A stretch of DNA of 64,000 nt from assembly GCF_010692325.1 (NCBI RefSeq), contig NZ_JAAHHW010000003.1, forward strand, positions 144,132-208,131, in the 5' to 3' direction. The stretch comes from Moorena sp. SIO3I8. GTDB taxonomy: Bacteria > Cyanobacteriota > Cyanobacteriia > Cyanobacteriales > Coleofasciculaceae. The notes beneath the pieces were generated by a model. It was not told where the DNA came from and did no database searches. It saw nothing but the letters and a program-made list of their open reading frames with translations. Each line of letters opens with the position of its first letter. Position 1 is the first letter of the stretch. Positions 27,937 to 36,524 of the stretch are shown piece after piece. Made by a program: the position numbers and the translations under genes.

Positions 27937-28878
27937 TTAATCACTAAAACTAATTTGTGGTCCTTTTGGTACAATTCCAGAGGGATTAATAAAGGGATGA
28001 CTCCTATAATAATGCTGCTTAATGTGGTCAATATTACAAGTTTCTTCTACCCCTGGCTGATGATAAAGGTCTTTGAGATAATTCCACAAATTGGGATAAT
28101 CCAGAATTCGTTGCCAATTACATTTGAAATGGAAATAGTAAACTGAGTCAAAGCGTAGCAGAGTGGTAAACATACACCAATCGGCTTCTGTAATGCGATC
28201 GCCACAGAGATAACGCTGTTTACCTAACACCCCTTCCCAATAGTCAAGGGCATTAAAGAGGTCAGTTACTCCTTCTTCATAAGCTTGCTGAGTCGTAGCG
28301 AATCCAGCTCGATAAACACCATTATTAATAGGTTGGTAAATGGCATCAATGGTTTTATCAATCTCTTCTCGTAAATTCTCCGGATAAAAGCTGATATCCG
28401 ACTGAGCAATCCCGTCGAACTCTAGGTCAAACATCCGAATAATTTCACGGGATTCATTGTTAACAATCGTGCCAGTTTCCTTATCCCAAAGTACTGGAAC
28501 TGTCACCCGTCCGGTACAGTTAGGGTCACCTTTGATATAAACTTCCCGCAGATAGCGAGCACCATTGACTGTATCAGGGATACAACCAGGCCCATCGGAA
28601 AATTCCCATCCATCTTTATCCATCAATGGGTCAACAATGGACAGGGTAATTGCTTGCTCCAATCCCTTTAAGGCTCGCATAATCAGAGTGCGGTGCGCCC
28701 AGGGACAAGCATAGGAAACATAGAGATGGTAGCGTCCAGAGGCTGGTTTATAGTCTGTGGAGCCATCAGCACGAATCCAATTACGGAACTTGGTGGGATT
28801 ACGCATGAATCGTCCTTGGGGGTCTTGCTGATAGACTTCGTTAGTCCATTGTCCGTTAACGAGCATCCCTGTTGCCAT
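27937..28878 (-). CDS. Glutathionyl-hydroquinone reductase (Xi-class GST)
   Basis: 313-residue cytosolic enzyme that reduces glutathionyl-hydroquinones with glutathione; relatives are YqjG and Ecm4. The active-site motif CPWAHR starts at Cys58, in the thioredoxin-like N-terminal half, with VTVPVLWD and NNESREIIRMF for glutathione binding. The helical C-terminal half includes the family text YLCGDRITEADWCMFTTLLRFD. Length is normal. It stands alone; the upstream region contains a small GGGAGTA array. Function in quinone or exopolymer redox repair is general family knowledge. Confidence 0.92.
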   Translation of the reverse strand: MATGMLVNGQWTNEVYQQDPQGRFMRNPTKFRNWIRADGSTDYKPASGRYHLYVSYACPWAHRTLIMRALKGLEQAITLSIVDPLMDKDGWEFSDGPGCIPDTVNGARYLREVYIKGDPNCTGRVTVPVLWDKETGTIVNNESREIIRMFDLEFDGIAQSDISFYPENLREEIDKTIDAIYQPINNGVYRAGFATTQQAYEEGVTDLFNALDYWEGVLGKQRYLCGDRITEADWCMFTTLLRFDSVYYFHFKCNWQRILDYPNLWNYLKDLYHQPGVEETCNIDHIKQHYYRSHPFINPSGIVPKGPQISFSD

Positions 28879-29387
28879 AGTTTTCCTGTGATGGTATTTT
28901 TTTTATACTATCTATAGCTAAGGGAAAAGGGAGTAGGGAGTAGGGAGTTGGGAGTAGAAAGATAGAATAGTTCGGATAGTTTTAAACTATGACTGGTTTT
29001 GCATCTTTTAGGATGGTACAAGATATTGAACACTGTGGCATAGTGACAGGCATTATGTAATCTATGCTAAAAATGATTAGAACCAAGCGCCTGGATTACC
29101 AGATGAGTTATAAATAGATAAATTTTGCTAGAGATTTTTGCTCTATCGATCGGGTGCATCTCACTTTTGCTGTTTGATCCGGTGGGTGTAACGGGCATCT
29201 TGCCCGTTACAATTTTCGGGCGAGTCGTGCCAACAAGGCGCTCAGAGGCTGAAAATCAGGGCTAGCCCCTCCCTAAACCACCACTAGCAACATTTACGTG
29301 CGACCTGTGGCGAATTAAATTCGCCAAGGTCAAGCGCACCTTTACAAATATTAGATGCAACCTATCGATCTTTGGAGGAGTGAAAAG
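28879..29387. other. Upstream region of the trypco2-CHAT operon
   Basis: No gene seen in about 500 bp. A short GGGAGTA array (28927-28955) and a perfect 10-bp hairpin GTAACGGGCA/TGCCCGTTAC at 29188-29210 are present. GGAGGAG at 29374-29380 is the ribosome binding site for the next gene. The promoter could not be pinned down. Confidence 0.6.
29188..29210. repeat. GGGCATCTTGCCC hairpin
   Basis: Perfect 10-bp stem with a 3-base loop. The core GGCATCTTGCC recurs at about 35686, 43392, 43417, 43478 (inverse) and 61277, so it is a dispersed palindromic motif. Confidence 0.85.
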
Positions 29388-29756
29388 GTGTCGGAAGAGA
29401 ACACAATAGGACTTACGGAACTGATTGAACAGGTCAAGCAGGAACTACTCATCACTTCCCCTGACCAAGAGCCAGACATCCCGCTTTTGAGCGTAGATTC
29501 CGTAGAGCTGGAGCTACAAGTTACTGTTAAGAAGGAAGCCAAAGGCGGGGTAAAAATTTATGTTCTTGACTTAGGCGGGGGAGGAAGCCGGGATGATGTG
29601 CAGAAGGTCAAGGTTAAACTTTCCCCTCTTGTGAGTAAGGAAACACTTCTGAAAATCTACAGGAAGCGCTATCCAGATCGCTTAAGGGAACTAGTCGAGC
29701 AATCTATTGAAGGGACTTTAAAAGGCAGTGAGGACAATTTAAGCGATCAGTTCTGA
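29388..29756 (+). CDS. Trypco2-domain protein
   Basis: 122 residues. The pattern IGLTELIEQVKQELL, VDSVELELQVTVKKEAKGG, VYVLDL-type strand and LDLGGGGSRDDVQKVKVKL matches the trypsin-co-occurring domain 2 (trypco2), known as an effector-associated module next to CHAT, trypsin or STAND proteins in conflict systems. I choose the GTG at 29388 because GGAGGAG lies 7 nt upstream; an ATG at 29355 in frame lacks such a site. It is 23 bp ahead of the CHAT-STAND gene, surely co-transcribed. Small, soluble, no signal. Probably a recognition or docking partner; the exact role is inference. Confidence 0.8.
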   Translation: MSEENTIGLTELIEQVKQELLITSPDQEPDIPLLSVDSVELELQVTVKKEAKGGVKIYVLDLGGGGSRDDVQKVKVKLSPLVSKETLLKIYRKRYPDRLRELVEQSIEGTLKGSEDNLSDQF

Positions 29757-29779
29757 GCAAACCTAGACTAACAGATTAA

Positions 29780-32700
29780 ATGGAACTATTTGAGCTGTAT
29801 CTATCTCCCATCAATGGGACTCGGTTCAAAGCCATCGTTACCCAATCTCCTGTCGGTGAGGGTGAAAGCGAGTCAGAGTTACCCTTTATTGAGGGTAGGA
29901 AAGACTGGAGGATTAGTTTAATCAAGGCTCTGGAGAGTACTAGTTTTTGTTCTGAAAACTTTCCTGAAGAGGGAGAACAAGAGTGGCTGGTCAAAGCAGG
30001 TATTTTAGCTTCTGACCGCAATACTTTTCATCCTGACTATCAAGCCAACATTGGCAGAGCGCTCTATCGGGTACTTTTTCCCTCAAACAGTAAAGTAGAA
30101 AAAGCTCTCCAGAAATCTATCAGTCTGGCTGAGGATAAACACACACAACTGCTGATTCGGCTCAAGTTTGAAGCTGATGTGGTACAGCGTTCTCGGTTGG
30201 CGGATTATCCGTGGGAATTACTGCATAACGGGCAAAAATTTTTATGCCATCATCAGGTTGGGTTAGCACGATACATTGCTCACGACACCGCCCCTCCGTC
30301 TTTACCCCGTGTTGAGCAGGTGAATGTGTTGCTGGTTTCATCGGCAGCTTGTGACTCAGACTTAGGACTCAAGCCGCTTTCAAAACAGGAACAGCAAGCA
30401 ATCCGTGATGGTCTGGAGAAAGCTAGTGTTGCTGGACATATTCGTCTGAGTGAGCTATCTTATCCCACCCTCAAAGAGCTAAGAGCTTATCTGACCGAAT
30501 ATCAAGGGGATAAAGCTCCCCAGGTACTCCATTTTGATGGACATGGTTTGTTTGGTAAGCGCTGCTCTAACCAAAAGTGCCGTACTATGCACAAGGGTAT
30601 CAAACGTGAGCGATGCCGAGCTTGCAAGGCACTATTACCGGAGCCTCAAGGGTATTTGGTTTTCGAGGATGAGTATGGCAGAGCTGATTATATCAGCGGT
30701 TCGGAGTTAGGAACATTACTCCAGCAGTCGAGCTTAAACGATAGCATTAGCCAAAGTAGAGGCATATCCCTTTGTGTGCTGAGCGCCTGTCAATCAGGCA
30801 TGGCAGTAGCAGGGGAATCTGCGTTCAATGGTGCGGCACAAAACCTGGTTGGTCACCGAGTCCCTGCTGTGGTAGCGATGCAATACTCTGTCAGTGTTGA
30901 GAGTGCTAGCAATTTTGCCGAACAGTTTTATCGTTCCTTAGGACAGAAAAATTCACTGGCTGTGGCTGTCAGTCAGGGACGAGAGGCCATGGGAGTGGAA
31001 AACAACCAGTGGTATCGTCCGGTGCTTTACCTGCGCTGGCCAGAAGGGGGTCAACTATTTGCCACTCCCCCAACATCTGCTGGTATTTTACCTGCAAGTA
31101 TTCCCTCAAACCTGCCCCGCAGTGGTGTGATTAAATTTGTTGGACGTGGCAAAGTTCTTGAAACCCTACACCAACAATTGCAGCAGACAGAACGAGTTGG
31201 TATTTGTGCGATCGCTGGCATGGGTGGTATTGGGAAAACAGAATTGGCTCTGCAATACGCCATGCTTCATAAAGAACTGGGTACTTACCCTGGTGGTATC
31301 TGTTGGTCGGAGGAAGCAGCAGTAGGTCTTGACATTGTCAGCTTTGCTAAGGTGCAGTTGAATATGCAGTTACCATCGGGATTGGATTTGGAGGAGCAGG
31401 TAGCTTACTGTTGGCGAAACTGGCAAGAGGGTGAAGTGCTACTAATCTTGGATGATGTTAGAGACTATCTACAAGTCAAATCCTATCTTCCACCACCTGA
31501 GCCACGGTTCAAGGTACTGTTTACTAGCAGGAGGCAATGGTTGGGTGAATCCTTTGAAACACTTTCCTTGGATGTTCTTTCTGAAGAAGCAGCTACAGAA
31601 CTGTTGACTTCATTAGTTGGAAAAGAGCGTATTGACCTAGAACTTGACCAAGCCAAACAACTGTGTTTGGAGTTGGGATTTTTGCCCTTGGGCTTGGAGT
31701 TAGTAGGACGATATTTAAAACGCAAGCCACATTTGTCTATAGCTCAAATGCGGCAGCGACTGGGACTAGAGCATCGTTCGCTACAAAAGCCATCTGGGGA
31801 AATGACGGAACAAAGGGGAGTAGCTGCAGCTTTTGAACTCAGTTGGCAAGAACTTGACCCACTGGCTCAGCAATTAGGTTGTTTGCTCAGTCTATTTGCA
31901 CTGGCTCCCTTTGCTTGGCAATTAGTCAACCAGTGCTTGCCTGACTCAGACGAAGAGGATTTAGAGGATATCCGAGACTATGCCCTTACAGAATATAGTT
32001 TGCTGCAACAAACTGGGGAGGAAACCTACAGCCTACATCAACTGATTCGGGAGTTTTTTCAGAATAAATTGAAGCAGTTTGAAAATGGAGAAAAGGCGAA
32101 GCAAGTCAATGAAATGAAACAAAATTTATGTTTTGTAATGGTAGCTGTTGCCAATACAATTCCACAGTATCCTACCCAAGAATTTTTGCTAGAAGTAGAA
32201 GATATTATCCCTCATGTTGAAGAGGTTGCCATAGCATTAAGGGACTATCTAAGTGAGGCAGATTTTATTACACCTTTCCAAGGGTTAGGAAGATTCTACG
32301 AAGGAAAAGGACTTTATAGTCAGGCAGAGATATGGTACAAGCGATGTCGAGATCAGGTTGAGGAACGATTTGGTGCTGAGCATTTTTATCTGGCTAGGAC
32401 TAGTAATAACCTAGCATCTATTTACCAAGCTCAAGGACAATACTCTAAAGCAGAACCTCTCTATAAACAAGCATTGGAGATTAGGCGCAAGCTATTGGAG
32501 CAAGAACATCCTGATACAGCAGAAAGTCTAAACAATCTAGCTTTACTTTACAATTATCAGGGGCGTTATGAAGAAGCGGAACTTCTCTATAAACAAGCAT
32601 TAGACATGAGGCGCAAGTTATTCGGAGAAGAACATCCTGATCTAGCAGAAAGTCTCAGCAATCTAGCTTGGCTCTACCAGGATCAGGGGCGTTACGAGGA

Positions 32701-33334
32701 AGCAGAATCCTTGTTTTTACAAACGTTGGAAATGCGACAACGCTTACTTGATGCAAACCATCTTCGTATTGCAGATAGTTTTAATGCTCTGGGATCTTGT
32801 TACTACCATCAAAAGCGGTATCAAGAATCAGAAAAGATGTATTTGCAAGCACTAAATCTGTACAAGGAACTTTTTGGGGATAAACATCGTGATGTTGCTA
32901 TGGCTTCAAATAGTTTGGCGCTAGTCTACTCTGAGCAGGGGAAATACGAAGCAGCAGAACCATTGTTGACAAAAGCATTGGAAATCCAGAAACACATATT
33001 AGGAGAGAAGCACCCTGATGTGGCAACTGGACTCACTAATCTCGCAGCTTTATATGAGGATTTAGGTAATACAACTAAAGCTGAATCTCTATACCACCAA
33101 GTGTTAGATATGAGGAAGCAACTGTTAGGGGAGATGCACCCTGATGTGGCAATTAGCCTGAACAATTTAGCCAAGTTTAACTACAATCAGAAACGATATG
33201 AAGTAGCTAAGCCACTTTATAGTGATGCAGTAAGGATTTTAGAAACAAAGTTAGGATCTAATCACCCCAACACTGTTAAGGTTAAGAACAACCTGGAAGA
33301 TTTAAAGTCAGTGATGGATAGCAGAGTAGATTAG
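29780..33334 (+). CDS. CHAT protease-STAND NTPase-TPR protein
   Basis: 1184 residues. N-terminal CHAT peptidase (about 90-430) with its dyad in HFDGHG (His255) and LSACQSG (Cys337). Between them is an unusual C262-x4-C267 ... C279-x2-C282 cluster resembling a zinc ribbon. A STAND/NB-ARC NTPase follows: Walker A GMGGIGKT (480-487), Walker B LLILDDV (554-560), GFLPLGLEL, and a winged-helix-like region to about 780. The C-terminus (about 830-1180) has about eight 42-residue TPRs of the kinesin-light-chain kind. This is the sensor (TPR), switch (STAND) and protease (CHAT) plan of bacterial cell-death or defence proteins. Trigger and target are unknown. Confidence 0.92.
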   Translation: MELFELYLSPINGTRFKAIVTQSPVGEGESESELPFIEGRKDWRISLIKALESTSFCSENFPEEGEQEWLVKAGILASDRNTFHPDYQANIGRALYRVLFPSNSKVEKALQKSISLAEDKHTQLLIRLKFEADVVQRSRLADYPWELLHNGQKFLCHHQVGLARYIAHDTAPPSLPRVEQVNVLLVSSAACDSDLGLKPLSKQEQQAIRDGLEKASVAGHIRLSELSYPTLKELRAYLTEYQGDKAPQVLHFDGHGLFGKRCSNQKCRTMHKGIKRERCRACKALLPEPQGYLVFEDEYGRADYISGSELGTLLQQSSLNDSISQSRGISLCVLSACQSGMAVAGESAFNGAAQNLVGHRVPAVVAMQYSVSVESASNFAEQFYRSLGQKNSLAVAVSQGREAMGVENNQWYRPVLYLRWPEGGQLFATPPTSAGILPASIPSNLPRSGVIKFVGRGKVLETLHQQLQQTERVGICAIAGMGGIGKTELALQYAMLHKELGTYPGGICWSEEAAVGLDIVSFAKVQLNMQLPSGLDLEEQVAYCWRNWQEGEVLLILDDVRDYLQVKSYLPPPEPRFKVLFTSRRQWLGESFETLSLDVLSEEAATELLTSLVGKERIDLELDQAKQLCLELGFLPLGLELVGRYLKRKPHLSIAQMRQRLGLEHRSLQKPSGEMTEQRGVAAAFELSWQELDPLAQQLGCLLSLFALAPFAWQLVNQCLPDSDEEDLEDIRDYALTEYSLLQQTGEETYSLHQLIREFFQNKLKQFENGEKAKQVNEMKQNLCFVMVAVANTIPQYPTQEFLLEVEDIIPHVEEVAIALRDYLSEADFITPFQGLGRFYEGKGLYSQAEIWYKRCRDQVEERFGAEHFYLARTSNNLASIYQAQGQYSKAEPLYKQALEIRRKLLEQEHPDTAESLNNLALLYNYQGRYEEAELLYKQALDMRRKLFGEEHPDLAESLSNLAWLYQDQGRYEEAESLFLQTLEMRQRLLDANHLRIADSFNALGSCYYHQKRYQESEKMYLQALNLYKELFGDKHRDVAMASNSLALVYSEQGKYEAAEPLLTKALEIQKHILGEKHPDVATGLTNLAALYEDLGNTTKAESLYHQVLDMRKQLLGEMHPDVAISLNNLAKFNYNQKRYEVAKPLYSDAVRILETKLGSNHPNTVKVKNNLEDLKSVMDSRVD

Positions 33335-33362
33335 ATGGTTTGTAACTATTTGGTTTCACATG

Positions 33363-35507
33363 CTACTGTGATACATCCATTAACGTAAACCCTGCCCAAT
33401 TGATTGGATCTTGATGTTGCTTGTCGTTTTTAACTGTGAGCATTGCCTTGCGTAGAGCTTGAGGTTCATCAATTACTCTGCCCTGGGCAGCTTGTATTCT
33501 CATCTGGGTATAAAAATCAGACATTAGGATTTGGGTTGATTCATCTGGTACTGACCAAAGAGAAACAGCTACACGAGGAACTCCAGCTAGACCAAGAGAT
33601 AGGGGAAGTCCTAGCACTGTACTGTACCCGAATTCCCCATATGCAGTATTGCAAGCACTCAAAACTGCTAAGCTGGCATTCAGTTTTAGATTTAAAATTT
33701 CCTGAGAGGTGAGGTAAGAACCATACAATTTAATGGCACCAGGTAAAGAACCTTTGGTTCTAACTATATGCCACGTTTTCTCTTCTTCTCTATCAAACCA
33801 GAAACTATAGGATACACCATTACTTATTCGTTTAGAATTTGGAACTCCTTCTATCCTGTGGACAAATGTGCTGTTTTTTCCTGTTTCTATGACCATCATC
33901 ACATCTCGTGGTTTGGAGGGTCGTACATCCAAGACACCATGTGTAGCAAAGTGCAGAATCTTAGCATTACTGATTCGAGAACGAACTGTGTTCTCATTCG
34001 ATTCGTTTCTGATAAGAGCATCACTTCCTGATCGCTGAGCAATATTTATAGCTTCCTTTTCAGCTCCTGGCAAGTTAAGTACATTTCGATCAGCCGGGTT
34101 TCCTACAATCAGGATATCTCTACCTCTAGGAAATCTATCCAAGGGGCGGCGTTTATGAAGGAGACTGTGTAGATTCGGAGCCGTCCGAATAGTATGTTTT
34201 TCAATTAAGTAGCGACCAGAGGAATCTTTTAGAGCAGGGAAAGGCACTAAGAACAGAGAATTTTGTGGTATGAAAACCACATGCTCTTCAGGAGATGCAG
34301 GCAATAAGTCTTCTATAGGATCAATAAGACGTTGGTGTAGTTGTTTAAGTTTTTCTTGATGCTCGGACTCACGTACAAATCTTTCCTCTAGATTTCTTAG
34401 CTTGAGGTCGCGAACTGGTTGAATTGATTCTTTTCTTTCATTTCCTCGATCTAGATAAGAAGAAGCTGCTCTATATCCACTTTTAACAAGTTTATCCAAA
34501 GAAATATCAGAAGGAGTAAAATCTATTTTTCGGAAGTATACTTTACCTGTCGGCTGAGCAATCCATGCAAAAAGTTCGGTTTCAGAAGCCACTGAATAGT
34601 AAACTATTGTAGATTTTTGCTCTTGAGCAATTCTCCTAAAATCCTTATAGGATAAATTATCGGGAAATGTCAGTTTTGGTAATAACGTGTTATCGTATAC
34701 TCTTGTTCCCTGGTATACCTCATCACTTAGAGCATAGGCAGCAAAGGGGACAATTCTAAGTAGCTCAAGATTGCGAATTAATTGTGCAGCTTTGAAGGCT
34801 TCTTCTTCAAACTTGTCGTCCTTCCCTTGTGCGACAAATACTCTTTGCAGTAGTTGTAGAGTTTTTAATTCTAAACTGTGAACATCTTCAAGAGTGTCCA
34901 CTCCAAAGTTTGAGATTTCATTAGTGTTTTCCTCTTGTGGAGTATCATCTAAATTAGGAGAGTTACCTTGTAAGCTTTGTATAAATTCTTCTACTGACTC
35001 CTTGATCTCCTCATTACTTACCTGTAAAGCTGCTTCTGAAGGATTATAACCTTGAGTAATAAGATATATTATTTTGGCATAAAGATTATCCAAAGGTACA
35101 AGAAAATTAGAGATATTGCTAGCTACTGGAATAGTCTTTGAAGATTCTATATTTAAAATGAACGGAATCTTAAAAGAGAAACCTTCCTGACGTGTTTTAG
35201 GGTTATTAAACCCTCGTAATGAACCAGCATCTAATAAATCCAAAGCCATTTTTAGTGATTTTTCTGCCTCTGAATATTGAGCATTTTTATACTGTCGATT
35301 TCCTTGCTCAAAAAGTTGCATCGCTTCTCTTAGATTACGTAGTATTGGAGATTTATTAGAGCGGTCTACATCTGCCTCGGAATATAAGTTAGGATTTGAA
35401 TAATCCGCCACACTCTTAGTTGGCAAATAAAAATTTACACTCAGGATGACAGAAGCAGAAATTAGTGAAGTTAATAGCCTAGTAAGACTTTTCTTGGCAA
35501 GGTACAT
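33363..35507 (-). CDS. Exported CHAT-domain protease with TPR-like N-terminus
   Basis: 714 residues. A signal peptide or anchor (residues 1-35, LTSLISASVILSVNFYLP) implies a periplasmic or surface location. A short TPR-like segment (about 60-95, LFEQGNRQYKNAQYSEAEKSL), a linker, then a complete CHAT domain (about 400-714) with HFATHG (His523) and LSACNTAYG (Cys619). A basic, aromatic insert (about 545-590) sits between His and Cys. It ends 28 bp from the end of the CHAT-STAND gene, convergent. Whether the two CHAT proteins work together is unproven. Cyanobacterial exported CHAT-TPR proteins are common, function unknown. Confidence 0.88.
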   Translation of the reverse strand: MYLAKKSLTRLLTSLISASVILSVNFYLPTKSVADYSNPNLYSEADVDRSNKSPILRNLREAMQLFEQGNRQYKNAQYSEAEKSLKMALDLLDAGSLRGFNNPKTRQEGFSFKIPFILNIESSKTIPVASNISNFLVPLDNLYAKIIYLITQGYNPSEAALQVSNEEIKESVEEFIQSLQGNSPNLDDTPQEENTNEISNFGVDTLEDVHSLELKTLQLLQRVFVAQGKDDKFEEEAFKAAQLIRNLELLRIVPFAAYALSDEVYQGTRVYDNTLLPKLTFPDNLSYKDFRRIAQEQKSTIVYYSVASETELFAWIAQPTGKVYFRKIDFTPSDISLDKLVKSGYRAASSYLDRGNERKESIQPVRDLKLRNLEERFVRESEHQEKLKQLHQRLIDPIEDLLPASPEEHVVFIPQNSLFLVPFPALKDSSGRYLIEKHTIRTAPNLHSLLHKRRPLDRFPRGRDILIVGNPADRNVLNLPGAEKEAINIAQRSGSDALIRNESNENTVRSRISNAKILHFATHGVLDVRPSKPRDVMMVIETGKNSTFVHRIEGVPNSKRISNGVSYSFWFDREEEKTWHIVRTKGSLPGAIKLYGSYLTSQEILNLKLNASLAVLSACNTAYGEFGYSTVLGLPLSLGLAGVPRVAVSLWSVPDESTQILMSDFYTQMRIQAAQGRVIDEPQALRKAMLTVKNDKQHQDPINWAGFTLMDVSQ

Positions 35508-35621
35508 ATTTACTAGTAACGCTCATGATTATTTCACGATCCGAGATTTTAACTACTGCCTTGGTTAAACCCACTTCCCGCACTTCAACTTGGATGCATC
35601 TGATTAAAGCCTGATTGACCC

Positions 35622-35693
35622 GGTGGATGGAATGGGCATGTTGGTGGAATGGGCATGTTGGTGGAATGGGCATGCTGGTGGAATGGGCATCTT
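35622..35693. repeat. 17-bp tandem repeat (GGTGGAATGGGCATGTT)
   Basis: Three exact-spacing copies from 35643, 35660 and 35677, plus a first copy with a 3-4 base insertion. The last merges into the GGGCATCTTGCCC hairpin motif, indicating that the array grew from that dispersed palindrome. Confidence 0.88.
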
Positions 35694-36175
35694 GCCCGTT
35701 ATCAATATTTCCGGACGCCCTGTCCTAACACTGGCTACAAAAAAAATGAAGACTCGCCTTTGGGTGGTGCGTTACGGGGCAGGTTGTCTCAAAACTGTCC
35801 CTCGGTGTTGAACATGATGGCAAGCCCGCCCCTCACGCACCCTACGCACCCTACGCACCCTCTCAATAATCAAGCCTAGAATCCACTTCCTTCGTTGACA
35901 ACTCTCTTGTAATAGGTTTGAAGTGCGGAATGTCGATCCAAACCAGTCATAGTTGAAAACTATCGGAACTCTTATATTTTAACTGGGGAATTTGGATTAT
36001 AGGATTTATATTTGAGATGTAAACAGATCATTAAACGCTTTAGGGAACATAAAACTCCCGATAGGGTAACAGGAGTAAGGAATAGAGACTATTTTTCCTT
36101 AGAAAAAATTAAAATATAGTTTTAGAAATCATTTGTAAACCCTATATAACTACCGTAATCAATGGCTCAAAAAAC

Positions 36176-36323
36176 GGCGTTGCTGAATTGAAGTATGAAT
36201 CCGCGATCCTCTGGTTTTGGGCAAGCCCCCTAAATCCCCCAACCTTGGGGGACTTTAAGAGTTTTGTTCCCCCCAAAATTGGGGGGCTAGGGGGGCTCAA
36301 TGATACCCAGAATCAGCAAAACC
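36176..36323. mobile_element. MITE copy (GGCGTTGCTGA ends), 148 bp
   Basis: Left end GGCGTTGCTGAATTGAAG, decayed right end AATCAGCAAAACC. The core (36225-36296) contains CCCCCAACCTTGGGGG and CCCCCCAAAATTGGGGGG palindromes. It aligns with the copy at 46109-46308 except for an extra block there. No ORF, so it would need a transposase in trans. Confidence 0.78.
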
Positions 36324-36392
36324 CAAAAAGCTCTAGGGGTAAGGGTAAAACTCAGAAGTTTTAAAGAGGGAACAGAGTAGGAAGTACGATAA

Positions 36393-36447
36393 AAGCGATG
36401 CAGCCCGGTCTTGGGGTAAACCCCCTCAGATCGGCGCTGCATCACTT
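36393..36447. repeat. 55-bp palindromic element, copy B
   Basis: Starts AAGCGATGCAG, centre GGGGTAAACCCC, ends GCGCTGCATCACTT. Same family as 7210-7263 and 46189-46241. Confidence 0.85.
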
Positions 36448-36524
36448 AAAACCCTCTTTACTTTTGCCTCTTGCCTCTTGCCTTTTGCCTTTTGCCTCTT
36501 GCCTTTTGCCTCTTGCCTTTTTAC

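Larger units (their letters stand above)
35508..36524. other. 1-kb spacer composed of tandem repeats, a MITE and a palindrome
   Basis: No gene. 35622-35693: 17-bp unit ggtggaatgggcatgtt, about four copies. 35835-35861: 9-bp unit acgcaccct, three copies. 36176-36323: MITE copy. 36393-36447: palindromic element copy B. 36468-36525: TTGCCTC/TTGCCTT heptads. Between these the DNA is AT-rich and featureless. Confidence 0.75.
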
